A DNA stretch of 23,252 nt from a virus. The translations under genes were made by a program, and so were the position numbers. Location of the stretch: the IMG/VR virus record IMGVR_UViG_3300021957_005241, positions 1 through 23,252 of that record; one strand, given 5' to 3'. The notes beneath the pieces are model-generated. The model ran no database searches. It was not told the DNA's origin and saw only the letters and a program-made list of their open reading frames with translations. Position 1 is the first letter of the stretch. Each line of letters begins with the position of its first letter. This document shows positions 7,570 to 14,974 of the stretch, piece after piece.

Positions 7570-8629
7570 TCAAAGTATTAAACGTATTGGTTTCTGTTGT
7601 AAGTACATGGACCCAGACCAAACACAGAAGCCTAAGATACTTAAAGAAATACAACAAAACTTTACGGAGAAAGGCACAACTGTAGCATGGTGTAACAGGC
7701 AAGAAAAAGCAGATGCCGAAGACAAGTTATTAGAAGTTGTAACACACAACATGAAAAGTGCATACAACTTAGTTGAATATGTCAGTACACTGCCCGAAAA
7801 CAGACGCATGGTACGTCTTGGTAGTAATCAGATACCCATGGCAACAGAACCCACGTGGCGTTACTTGTGGGAAGACAGCAACAATCGTGCAGAGTTGCAC
7901 AAAGGTTTTGCACGTATAGGTGAACTTGCACGTGCAAAAGATGTGCGTATCAGTTTCCATCCTGGACAGTTTTGTGTGCTTGCCAGTGATAGGCCTGACG
8001 TTGTTGAGCGTAGCATTGATGAATTTGAATATCATGCTAACATGGCACGTTGGATGGGCTATGGTAGAAAATTCCAAGACTTTAAGATTAACGTACACAT
8101 CTCAGGTAGGCAAGGTGCAGAAGGTGTCATCAAGGCTTTGCCACGTTTGAGTCCCGAAGCACTAAATACAATTACAATCGAGAATGACGAGATGTGCCAT
8201 GGCTTAGATGAAAGCCTCAAGTTGAAAGATCACGTAGCACTTGTACTTGACATTCACCACCATTGGATACGAGATGAAGAATACATACAACCACAGGATG
8301 ACAGAGTTAAAGCAGTTATCGACAGTTGGCGTGGAGTTCGCCCTGCTATGCATTACAGTTACAGTCGTGACGAGCATTTACCTGCTGGTGACGATACCCA
8401 CGCTGGTTTGCATGATATCGTGGGACTGCTTGAACAAGGTCATAAGAAACAAAAACTAAGAGCACATTCAGATTACTATCCTAATGACATTGCTAACGAC
8501 TGGGCATTATCGTTTTGGGACCAATTTGATATTCAGTGCGAGGCTAAGGCTAAGAACTTAGCAAGTGAACAATTATACAACAGAGCTATTACAAATGGGC
8601 AAACAAAAAGTATACCTCGACAAGAGTAA
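7562..8629 (+). CDS. uvdE: UV damage endonuclease UvdE
   Basis: 355 residues matching the UvdE TIM-barrel endonuclease family, which nicks DNA 5' to UV photoproducts and begins alternative excision repair. Visible family motifs in order: IGFCCKY (9-15), VRLGSNQIP (84-92), RISFHPGQF (129-137), INVHISG (176-182), IENDE (206-210), LDIHHHW (229-235) and PAMHYS (261-266); the His, Glu and Asp residues in these are the expected metal ligands. Length is typical or slightly long. It overlaps the preceding gene by 8 nt and lies behind the early promoter, which would let the phage repair its DNA and the host's soon after entry in sunlit water (inference on habitat). Confidence 0.9.
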   Translation: MTDQSIKRIGFCCKYMDPDQTQKPKILKEIQQNFTEKGTTVAWCNRQEKADAEDKLLEVVTHNMKSAYNLVEYVSTLPENRRMVRLGSNQIPMATEPTWRYLWEDSNNRAELHKGFARIGELARAKDVRISFHPGQFCVLASDRPDVVERSIDEFEYHANMARWMGYGRKFQDFKINVHISGRQGAEGVIKALPRLSPEALNTITIENDEMCHGLDESLKLKDHVALVLDIHHHWIRDEEYIQPQDDRVKAVIDSWRGVRPAMHYSYSRDEHLPAGDDTHAGLHDIVGLLEQGHKKQKLRAHSDYYPNDIANDWALSFWDQFDIQCEAKAKNLASEQLYNRAITNGQTKSIPRQE

Positions 8630-9842
8630 TAACGAAATCAATTTTACATATATGACCGAGAGCGATATTCGATTGTTGATATCTTTTGGCGACAATGACG
8701 CAGTAGAATACACAACAAATATACAGGAAGCAAATTATATATTCATAATGCTCGGTAAGCCTCATGATCATGATCCTGCATCAATTTCTGAATTCAGTGA
8801 CGCTATAACAAATTTGAGATCGTACAATCCTTCTGCAACTATTGTTATATCAGGTGGTATGTTTCATACAGATGAGTCTGATAACAATCACTCATTAGGA
8901 ATCCTTAGTGACATTATGGCAGGCATAGATAGTAATTGTGTAGCACTCATACTCAATCGTAATTACAAATATATAGAATCCGATAATATACGTTATTACG
9001 ACTTTGTTTTTAATAGATCGCGAATGTCTTATTTTGATCATGATAATGAATATTTTAAAAGAATGTGCCATAGTAGCCAGTGGCCGTTAACATATAAAGA
9101 TGACATTCCTTATGCAGATGCTGAGGCTTATCAGTTAGCAGACTTTACAATTGATGCCAGAAATTCTGATGAGAGATATAACTTAGGTGTACTAAAAACT
9201 TTTTTATCATCAATGTATGCCAGAGAAGAAACCATATACAGCAAAAACAATTCCGGTCATGCAATGGCTGGTCTCAATGATCCAAATGTATTTTTAGTTC
9301 GAGATGCAGTAAGGATTGATTTAAAACATCAACTAAAAAATTATCCTGGATTTGTAGGTGGTGATGGTTCTTGGTTAGCAACAGATGGTGATACTTCCAG
9401 TCAATTAAAACAGACATTAACCCATGGGTTTGCCAACAATGCACCTCCAAGTAAGTTGTATTTTGAATCTTCTGTGGTTAGCATTTATGTTGAAACCGTA
9501 TTAACTAATCCAGACATTTTTTGTGCCTCAGAAAAAACTTTTGTTCCATTAATACAAGGACACTTTATATTACCTTTTGGCGTGGAAAATTTTGTAAGCA
9601 AACTGATTAAAGAATACGATGTAAAGATACCCGATTGGATTGATTGGCAGTACTATGACAGTGAAGTAGATAATTTAACAAGGTGGCTAAAATATAAAGC
9701 AACAGTATTTAATACTCTCAATAAAGGCGAAGATTTTTTGTGGGATTATAAAATGTCTGAAAAAGGACAAAGGATACTACGACATAATCGAGACCTATTC
9801 ACAAGGAATAAAGATTCTTTGCTGTCCGCGATAAATACATAA
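8595..9842 (+). CDS. GT10-like (fucosyltransferase-fold) putative glycosyltransferase 1
   Basis: 415 residues from the ATG at 8595; an in-frame GTG at 8565 would add ten residues but deepen the overlap with uvdE from 35 to 65 nt. About three quarters along (near residue 312) is SEKTFVPLIQGHFILPFG, followed by a Lys-rich helix and IDWQYYDSE. This resembles the xTEKxxxxxxxGxxPxxxG donor-binding motif of GT10 fucosyltransferases and is shared, with variation, by three other proteins in the window. Asp/Asn-rich N-terminal regions are not recognised. No signal peptide or membrane segment is seen. A sugar-transfer role is inferred from this motif alone; donor and acceptor are unknown. Confidence 0.5.
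   Translation: MGKQKVYLDKSNNEINFTYMTESDIRLLISFGDNDAVEYTTNIQEANYIFIMLGKPHDHDPASISEFSDAITNLRSYNPSATIVISGGMFHTDESDNNHSLGILSDIMAGIDSNCVALILNRNYKYIESDNIRYYDFVFNRSRMSYFDHDNEYFKRMCHSSQWPLTYKDDIPYADAEAYQLADFTIDARNSDERYNLGVLKTFLSSMYAREETIYSKNNSGHAMAGLNDPNVFLVRDAVRIDLKHQLKNYPGFVGGDGSWLATDGDTSSQLKQTLTHGFANNAPPSKLYFESSVVSIYVETVLTNPDIFCASEKTFVPLIQGHFILPFGVENFVSKLIKEYDVKIPDWIDWQYYDSEVDNLTRWLKYKATVFNTLNKGEDFLWDYKMSEKGQRILRHNRDLFTRNKDSLLSAINT
9830..9837 (+). promoter_or_regulatory. T4-type late promoter GATAAATA
   Basis: GATAAATA on the plus strand inside the last codons of the upstream gene, 35 nt before the ATG at 9873. A short leader containing TAATAGGA follows. It would let the methyltransferase-sulfotransferase and glycosyltransferase pair be expressed late, independently of the early operon. 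Confidence 0.5.
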
Positions 9843-9872
9843 AGCAGTATTTAATAATAGGACTTTTTCTTC

Positions 9873-11186
9873 ATGAAACAAACTGAGACTGGAATGTGGC
9901 TACCCACATTAGACACATTCTTTGAAAACAGAGGTGATTACGAAATAAGAGATTATAACATCGCTAAAGGTTATTTTGGAAAAAGGAATAGAGTTGCATT
10001 AGACATTGGAGCACATTGTGGCTATTGGAGTAAACGATTAATCAAAGACTTCAAAGATGTAATTGCATTCGAACCAATTCCAGATCATTACGAGTGCCTA
10101 AAAAAGAACTGTGAGGGTGCAACTAACTTTACAGCAATACAAAATGCAATATCAGAAGCACCTGCTAAGTTATACATGCAACAAACTTTTTCAAACAGTG
10201 GAATGACATCCATTGTAGAAGGCAAAACAGATCTTGAAGTAATGGCAGTGAACTTAGATGCAGTCATTGATCAAAAAGCATTTGTTGATTTTATTAAAAT
10301 AGATGTTGAAGGACACGAAGCAGAAGTTATCAGAGGAGCATTGAGATTAATCAAGCGATGCCATCCAACTATCTTTGTAGAAATATTAGAACCAAAGTCT
10401 ACTAATGGGCAATATGTTGCATCTGCGTTATCCGGCATGGGATATACTTTAGAAAAAACAGTAGAGAAGAATCAAATTTGGCGTTGGACTAAACCCATAC
10501 AGTTCTTACACGTTCCCAAGACAGGCGGCACAGCATTGCGAAATGCACTTAAATTAATACAAGGCAAACCGCTGACTGTACCATATGCTATTAGCAATTC
10601 ACATGAATTTTCTTTGAGCAGTTACAATGATAATGTTGGTGTTATAATCAGAGACCCGTGGAAAAGATTTTGCAGTGGCTTCTGGGAAAGAAAAACTAAT
10701 GATCAAAGACAAGCACTTAACAGTAAAGCAGAACCTACATTTAAAGAACACATAAAAGCAACATACAAGACTTTGACAAAAGTTGAGTCTGAAATATTAG
10801 GACAATGCGAAACACCAAACGACTTAGTAACATATATTAGAAGCAACCCAGATGTAATTCAAACGTTTGCTAAAAGGAACAATAACTATCCTCTGGGAGT
10901 TGTACTTGCACCTATAACGGATTGGTTAGGCACAGTTGATCAATACAAAGCACAAGAACATAAAGTGGGTATTGCATGTAGCACAGGCGAACTCACAAAC
11001 ACAATGCAAGAACATTTTAATATGGAAATGCCTAAAGATCCATTCCTTGCAAGAACACGTAAGCAATTTGATATTAAACAAAGTTATGATTGCACCCCAG
11101 AAAATATGACATTCTTCAAGCAGATGAGAAGTGAGGATTACGCATTGATCAAATATATTATTGCAAGTGAGAAATATGTCGGTTGA
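9873..11186 (+). CDS. FkbM-type methyltransferase fused to a sulfotransferase domain
   Basis: 437 residues with two enzymes in one chain. Residues 1-205 are an FkbM-family SAM methyltransferase: ALDIGAHCGYW (42-52, SAM motif I), FEPIP (66-70) and IKIDVEGHE (141-149). Residues 207-437 look like a carbohydrate sulfotransferase: FLHVPKTGGTALRNAL (211-226) is the 5'-phosphosulfate loop for PAPS and IIRDPWKRFCSGF (258-270) is the 3'-phosphate motif. FkbM enzymes O-methylate sugars and other small molecules; sulfotransferases with these motifs modify glycans or lipids. A joint job of capping a glycan by methylation and sulfation is inferred. The next gene, a glycosyltransferase, starts inside its last codons. 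Confidence 0.82.
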   Translation: MKQTETGMWLPTLDTFFENRGDYEIRDYNIAKGYFGKRNRVALDIGAHCGYWSKRLIKDFKDVIAFEPIPDHYECLKKNCEGATNFTAIQNAISEAPAKLYMQQTFSNSGMTSIVEGKTDLEVMAVNLDAVIDQKAFVDFIKIDVEGHEAEVIRGALRLIKRCHPTIFVEILEPKSTNGQYVASALSGMGYTLEKTVEKNQIWRWTKPIQFLHVPKTGGTALRNALKLIQGKPLTVPYAISNSHEFSLSSYNDNVGVIIRDPWKRFCSGFWERKTNDQRQALNSKAEPTFKEHIKATYKTLTKVESEILGQCETPNDLVTYIRSNPDVIQTFAKRNNNYPLGVVLAPITDWLGTVDQYKAQEHKVGIACSTGELTNTMQEHFNMEMPKDPFLARTRKQFDIKQSYDCTPENMTFFKQMRSEDYALIKYIIASEKYVG

Positions 11187-11907
11187 AAATATTTTAGTAC
11201 TTAAAAATTATCGCATCAACGATCATTCTAAATGGTACAATAATAGAACACAAGAACAAAACCTCATAGAAAACTATAAAGCCATGGAAGGTTTATGTAT
11301 TGAGAGTGCAAAAAGATATGTGCAAGACTTAGATCGTGTACATGTGTTTGAGGGCGATGCCGATAACATAAGAGATGTATTCAAAACAAATTTCTATGAA
11401 ATATACGATTTGTGGAAAGAAGGAAACAATATTCTTTACGCAGACCTTGACGTAGTTTTTATCAATCATGCACGTTACTTTAATAGAACAAAATATTTCA
11501 GCATGTTCAACTACACCGACCCACGTTCAACAGAAGATGATCATTACGACATTGACATAGACCATTTCTTCAATTGTGGTATACGTTATTATCCAGCAGA
11601 TATGCCTCATGAAATTTGGGATATAGGATTTGAGATGTTAGAGAATTGGAATCCTGAACGTTGGGATAGCGAACAAGTTATATACAATGTGATGATGTGG
11701 AGCCAAGATATATCCTTGCAGGATGTACTTAATCCAAAACTTGCTTATCAATATTTGTATGCAGATCAAGAACAGATATGCAATGAATGGAACGGCATCT
11801 CTTATAAAGATTGCAGTGCTGTCCACGTCCATGGTTCACGTGGTAGTGGTGATCGTTTAGCATTGATGACTAAACTATTTACTTGGCAACGAGCCATGTT
11901 TCCTTAA
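11176..11907 (+). CDS. GT-A-type glycosyltransferase with DxD motif
   Basis: 243 residues from the ATG at 11176 (an in-frame TTG at 11161 is a weaker choice). It overlaps the end of the upstream gene by 11 nt. ILYADLDVVF (86-95) is a DxD nucleotide-sugar and metal-binding motif, followed by FFNCGIRYYPADMP and a WDSEQVIYNVMMW stretch, the layout of nucleotide-diphospho-sugar transferases that replace or extend a sugar. VHVHG near the C-terminus may supply a metal-binding His. No membrane segment is seen. With the FkbM-sulfotransferase it forms a coupled pair: one adds a sugar, the other may methylate or sulfate it (inference). Confidence 0.7.
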   Translation: MSVENILVLKNYRINDHSKWYNNRTQEQNLIENYKAMEGLCIESAKRYVQDLDRVHVFEGDADNIRDVFKTNFYEIYDLWKEGNNILYADLDVVFINHARYFNRTKYFSMFNYTDPRSTEDDHYDIDIDHFFNCGIRYYPADMPHEIWDIGFEMLENWNPERWDSEQVIYNVMMWSQDISLQDVLNPKLAYQYLYADQEQICNEWNGISYKDCSAVHVHGSRGSGDRLALMTKLFTWQRAMFP

Positions 11908-11910
11908 ATC

Positions 11911-11926
11911 TGAAAGGCGCCTTTCA
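11911..11926. repeat. 16-bp perfect palindrome after glycosyltransferase gene
   Basis: TGAAAGGCGCCTTTCA lies 4 nt after the stop at 11907. As RNA it could form a 6-bp stem with a GCGC loop. It is not followed by a T-run, so it is at best a weak terminator or RNA-end stabiliser; it could also be a protein-binding site. Confidence 0.4.
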
Positions 11927-11932
11927 TTAAAA

Positions 11933-12027
11933 GTGGGACAGTGTTTTGTAGTACTCTTTTTCTATATAGGGTTTACTAAGATTGACCCAAACTACAATTA
12001 TTTGTTAGACTAAAACGTGCTGTCCAC
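11933..12027. ncRNA. Candidate structured non-coding RNA region
   Basis: Within the 240-nt gap 11908-12147 there are nested complementary segments. 11933-11941 pairs with 12020-12027 (8 bp, one bulged G); inside that, 11946-11952 pairs perfectly with 11991-11997 (7 bp), with an alternative 11943-11948 / 12011-12016 pairing; inside that, GGGT at 11969-11972 pairs with ACCC at 11985-11988. No coding frame is evident. Strand is uncertain: read on the minus strand, the outer stem is followed by TTTT. It could be a small phage RNA or a 3' processing structure. Nothing was matched to a known RNA family. Confidence 0.35.
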
Positions 12028-12090
12028 AATAATATTTACTATCACAAGCAAATATACCTTCAAAACGGGTAATTTTGAGCCAGATTTTAC

Positions 12091-12119
12091 TTGACAATAC
12101 CATTAACATACTATATAAT
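12091..12119 (+). promoter_or_regulatory. Consensus sigma70 early promoter
   Basis: TTGACA at 12091-12096 and TATAAT at 12114-12119, spacer 17 nt. Both boxes are perfect. It drives the Sm-like small gene at 12148 and possibly the genes beyond it. Confidence 0.85.
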
Positions 12120-12147
12120 ACTACTATTAAACAATTAAGGAACTTTT

Positions 12148-12438
12148 ATGTTATTAGAAAAACCAATTGCAGATGGCGACTGCATCACAATCAAACTCAC
12201 AAGCGGTGAAGAAGTATTGGGTGCATTTAGCACAGAAACTGAAAATGGTCTTGTAGTAGACAAGCCTGCAACTATTTCAGCAACGCCAGAAGGCAAAATG
12301 GGTATTATTCCTTGGATGATGACATCACGTGCTACAAAGGTTACACTGAATAAAAACACTGTGGTTGCTTATGCAAGAACCGAAGATGAAATTTCTAAGT
12401 CTTATACACAGTCAACAACGAGTATTAAACTCGCATAA
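12148..12438 (+). CDS. Small conserved phage protein with possible Sm/SH3-like barrel
   Basis: 96 residues. The pattern LLEKPIADGDCITIKLTSGE then EVLGAFSTETENGLVVDKPATIS is that of a small beta-barrel of the Sm/SH3 type, with a strand containing GIIPWMM and a C-terminus ending YTQSTTSIKLA. This is a common small protein in T4-like marine phages. RNA binding would fit an Sm-like fold, but no function is established to my knowledge. It has its own perfect early promoter and an AAGGAA ribosome site, which implies early, independent expression. Confidence 0.65.
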   Translation: MLLEKPIADGDCITIKLTSGEEVLGAFSTETENGLVVDKPATISATPEGKMGIIPWMMTSRATKVTLNKNTVVAYARTEDEISKSYTQSTTSIKLA

Positions 12439-12492
12439 TAGTGTACTTTTTTACTTTACCACATAGGTATAAGTACTAAAAAGGAGATTAAC

Positions 12493-13125
12493 ATGAAGCA
12501 GAATTTACTAACAGGTTTTTCGGCAGGACTCTTAGTTTGGGCAATAGTTGGCATTACTAATTCATACATCTCCAAAGCAGGAGAAATGGCTGAATATTCT
12601 ATTCCTATTCCAGACAACATTCTCGAAGGACCTCCTCCGCCAGCAACGTTAGAAATTGATGTAAATGAAATGCACTGTCTTGCTAAGAATATTTATTTTG
12701 AAGCAAGGGGAGAATCTCTCAAAGGTAAAATTGCAGTTGCAAATGTCACTATGAACAGAGTAGATAGCCCAAAGTATCCTAATACAATTTGTGGTGTGGT
12801 ATATCAAGCAAAATATTCTAAGTGGTGGCAAGAACACAATGGCAGTCTTGTGCCTATTAGGAATCAGTGTCAGTTCAGTTGGTACTGTGATGGCAAGATT
12901 GATGCATTATACTTAACTAATGCAAAGGGTGAAGTCATAAAAGGTAATATGCAGGCATGGACAGACAGTCTACAAATTGCAGAAGATTCTATACGTGGTA
13001 ACATTACAGATATAACATTAGGTGCTACACATTATTTTAATCCAGACCTTGCAGATCCTTACTGGGCATATCACTATACCAAACTCACAGAAATAGAAAG
13101 CCACGACTTTTATATCCACTACTAA
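12493..13125 (+). CDS. SleB-type cell-wall hydrolase with N-terminal membrane anchor (candidate endolysin)
   Basis: 210 residues. Residues 5-24 form a weakly hydrophobic Gly/Ala-containing helix (LLTGFSAGLLVWAIVG) suitable as a signal-anchor-release (SAR) or ordinary anchor. After a linker rich in Pro (47-50), residues 60-210 match the SleB/CwlJ hydrolase domain: IYFEARGE (67-74, with the likely catalytic Glu), AVANVTMNRV (81-90), QCQFSW (125-130), GATHYFNP and a final ESHDFY. This family cleaves peptidoglycan, probably as a lytic transglycosylase. A role in lysis is likely. AAGGAG precedes the start. No holin is seen next to it, consistent with, though not proving, a SAR-type route. Confidence 0.8.
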   Translation: MKQNLLTGFSAGLLVWAIVGITNSYISKAGEMAEYSIPIPDNILEGPPPPATLEIDVNEMHCLAKNIYFEARGESLKGKIAVANVTMNRVDSPKYPNTICGVVYQAKYSKWWQEHNGSLVPIRNQCQFSWYCDGKIDALYLTNAKGEVIKGNMQAWTDSLQIAEDSIRGNITDITLGATHYFNPDLADPYWAYHYTKLTEIESHDFYIHY

Positions 13126-13127
13126 TC

Positions 13128-13135
13128 GATAAATA
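13128..13135 (+). promoter_or_regulatory. T4-type late promoter GATAAATA
   Basis: GATAAATA on the plus strand just after the stop of the cell-wall hydrolase gene, 59 nt before the nuclease start. The leader contains AGGAGTAGTAG before the ATG. Confidence 0.55.
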
Positions 13136-13194
13136 CTACTATAACAATATACTGTATGTTTTAGGACACACACAGTGAAAAGGAGTAGTAGAAA

Positions 13195-13671
13195 ATGTAT
13201 GAGTACAGATGTAAAGTAGTGAAGGTCATCGACGGAGACACAGTAGACGTAGATATAGATTTAGGTTTCGGTATTATCCTCAAAGATGAAAGAGTTCGTA
13301 TCATGGGAATTGATACACCAGAAAGCAGAACCCGTGACAGGGTTGAAAAGAAATTTGGTTTAGCCGCAAAGGCAAAACTAAAAGAATTGTTAAAAGGTCA
13401 TCCAACTTTAAAAACACAAATCAACAAAGACGGTGAAGACATGAAAGGTAAGTTTGGTCGAATCCTCGGTGACTTTGTTGTTGAAGATGGATACGGTGGA
13501 TACAAAAATGGTTCACTTGCAACTAAGATTCTAATCGATGAAGGGTTTGCTGTTAAGTATATGGGCGGAGATAAAGATAAAACTAAAGTCGCACACATGA
13601 AGAACAGACGTAAACTTATTGAAGATGGTATTGTACCAATGTCTTTTGCGGAGGCTGGCTTAGAAGACTAA
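13195..13671 (+). CDS. Staphylococcal-nuclease-family (thermonuclease) protein
   Basis: 158 residues of the SNase OB-fold. Motifs: KVIDGDTVDVDIDLGF (10-25, Ca-binding Asp), RVRIMGIDTPES (33-44) with R35, D40, T41 and E43 in the same positions as mature staphylococcal nuclease, and KFGRILGDF (86-94) with the second catalytic Arg at 89. All key catalytic residues are therefore present. There is no signal peptide, so it acts in the cytoplasm or is packaged, unlike the secreted bacterial enzyme. It could help degrade host DNA or RNA for nucleotide recycling, or trim phage DNA (inference). Confidence 0.88.
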   Translation: MYEYRCKVVKVIDGDTVDVDIDLGFGIILKDERVRIMGIDTPESRTRDRVEKKFGLAAKAKLKELLKGHPTLKTQINKDGEDMKGKFGRILGDFVVEDGYGGYKNGSLATKILIDEGFAVKYMGGDKDKTKVAHMKNRRKLIEDGIVPMSFAEAGLED

Positions 13672-13674
13672 ATA
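13667..13674 (+). promoter_or_regulatory. Late-promoter-like ACTAAATA, 5 nt before start codon
   Basis: ACTAAATA, overlapping the stop codon of the nuclease gene, followed by CTTCT and the ATG at 13680. The TAAATA core and the 5-nt spacing match the other suspected leaderless late starts. It deviates from the T4 octamer in the first two bases. Confidence 0.45.
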
Positions 13675-13679
13675 CTTCT

Positions 13680-14780
13680 ATGCGAAAAACACAACAGATA
13701 GACCTATGGACTGGTGGTATTTATGAGTCAACTCTTAACACCACCAATACTGATTTTTATGTAACCATTCTCACAGAATGCAGTTATGTACATGCTGATT
13801 TTAGTAATGATGATAACACATTAGAATATGCATTAGAATGGAAAAGCAAACTGGAAGAACGAAATAATACAATTTCGTTATTGACCAGCAGATGTCAATA
13901 CAACGCCGACGAATACAATGAAGAACAGTATTTGGTTGAACATGTGTTTAAAAATTATGACATGTGGCCATTGTTCTTTATAACATCAGGTACAACAACC
14001 CCCACTAATATTAGAGAATTAGATCCAGAGAATCTATCTGTGCTTTTCTGTTCTATGAATAGAGTCCCTCATGATCATAGACTGACCATGATTGATTTAT
14101 TTGCAAAACAAGATATGATCAACAACAACGATGTTACTTTGGTAATGCCAAACGATAGAGGCGGTACATCTATTTTAGACGGCAACAGTCCACAACGGTT
14201 CAAGTATTGGACAAACCCAAGGCGATTATCGTTCCCCTCTGAAGAAGGATTGATTGAAGATGTAACAAATCTTAGAACGTTGCCTGTAGAGTATTGGCGT
14301 TCGTTAATTGATGTAATAAATGAAAGCAATGACTATTGTCTTTTTTACACTGAAAAAACTGCCAAAGCCATATGGTGTTTGAAGCCGTTTTTAATATTTG
14401 GTTGTAAAAATATAAACACTTATCTCAGAGAGCATGGATTTGAATTGTATGATGAGCTGTTTGATTATTCTTTTGATTCTATAGAAGATAGAGAGTTGAG
14501 ATACGATGCCGCAGTGATTGAACTTAAAAAATTAGAAGGCAAAAATTTACAAGAGCTTTATAAATTAGTGAAACCCAAAGCCATCAGGAATCTACAAAAT
14601 TTATATAAGTTAATACTAAATAATCATGTAGCAGACGAAAAAAAGTATGCTAATTATTTAGAACAACCGGTAGATGTTACCTTACAACTTAACAACTACT
14701 TAAAAGAAGTACAATGCAATACCATCAACGATATCATTGGCTTTGATGGAGATGATGTAAACAATGGCAAAGAAAGATAA
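13680..14780 (+). CDS. GT10-like putative glycosyltransferase 2
   Basis: 366 residues. SMNRVPHDHR (near 121-130) and a later YTEKTAKAIWCLKPFLIFG (223-241), then INTYLREHGFELYDELFDYS, are shared closely with the gene at 14975 and more loosely with two others. The YTEK...PFLIFG segment resembles the donor-site motif of GT10 fucosyltransferases. The last 100 residues are helical and charged. There is no membrane segment. No ribosome site is seen; a late octamer lies 5 nt before the ATG, so the message may be leaderless. Its stop overlaps the bL33-like gene by 17 nt. The enzymatic role is inferred. Confidence 0.5.
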   Translation: MRKTQQIDLWTGGIYESTLNTTNTDFYVTILTECSYVHADFSNDDNTLEYALEWKSKLEERNNTISLLTSRCQYNADEYNEEQYLVEHVFKNYDMWPLFFITSGTTTPTNIRELDPENLSVLFCSMNRVPHDHRLTMIDLFAKQDMINNNDVTLVMPNDRGGTSILDGNSPQRFKYWTNPRRLSFPSEEGLIEDVTNLRTLPVEYWRSLIDVINESNDYCLFYTEKTAKAIWCLKPFLIFGCKNINTYLREHGFELYDELFDYSFDSIEDRELRYDAAVIELKKLEGKNLQELYKLVKPKAIRNLQNLYKLILNNHVADEKKYANYLEQPVDVTLQLNNYLKEVQCNTINDIIGFDGDDVNNGKER

Positions 14781-14967
14781 AAGAAGAACGATAGTGTATA
14801 TGATACCTGAAGGAGAAACCAGAGATCATCATACATATCATTACACAGCAGTTAAAACAAGAGCATTAGTTATTGAGAACAGGAAACTTAAAATGAAAAA
14901 GTATAATCCTGTTAAAAGAAAACATGAGATGTTTGTAGAAGCAAAACTACCACCACACACAAAATAG
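14764..14967 (+). CDS. rpmG: bL33-like ribosomal protein
   Basis: 67 residues, strongly basic. The C-terminal half RKLKMKKYNPVKRKHEMF then VEAKL aligns with bacterial bL33, whose E. coli form reads EKLELKKFDPVVRQHVIY then KEAKI; the N-terminal MAKKDKRR and the YHYTAVKTR strand also fit. It is slightly longer than the usual 50-55 residues because of a loop near 16-26 and a short tail. It has no Cys, so it is of the zinc-free type. In bacteria bL33 sits near the E site of the large subunit. A phage copy may replace or supplement the host protein on ribosomes. It starts inside the end of the GT10-like gene, so the two are co-translated. Confidence 0.75.
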   Translation: MAKKDKRRTIVYMIPEGETRDHHTYHYTAVKTRALVIENRKLKMKKYNPVKRKHEMFVEAKLPPHTK

Positions 14968-14974
14968 AGGCTAC

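Noticed and set aside
11908-12147. tRNA gene in the gap
   Set aside because: No acceptor stem with CCA context, no T-loop GTTCGA-like motif and no anticodon arm of the right size.
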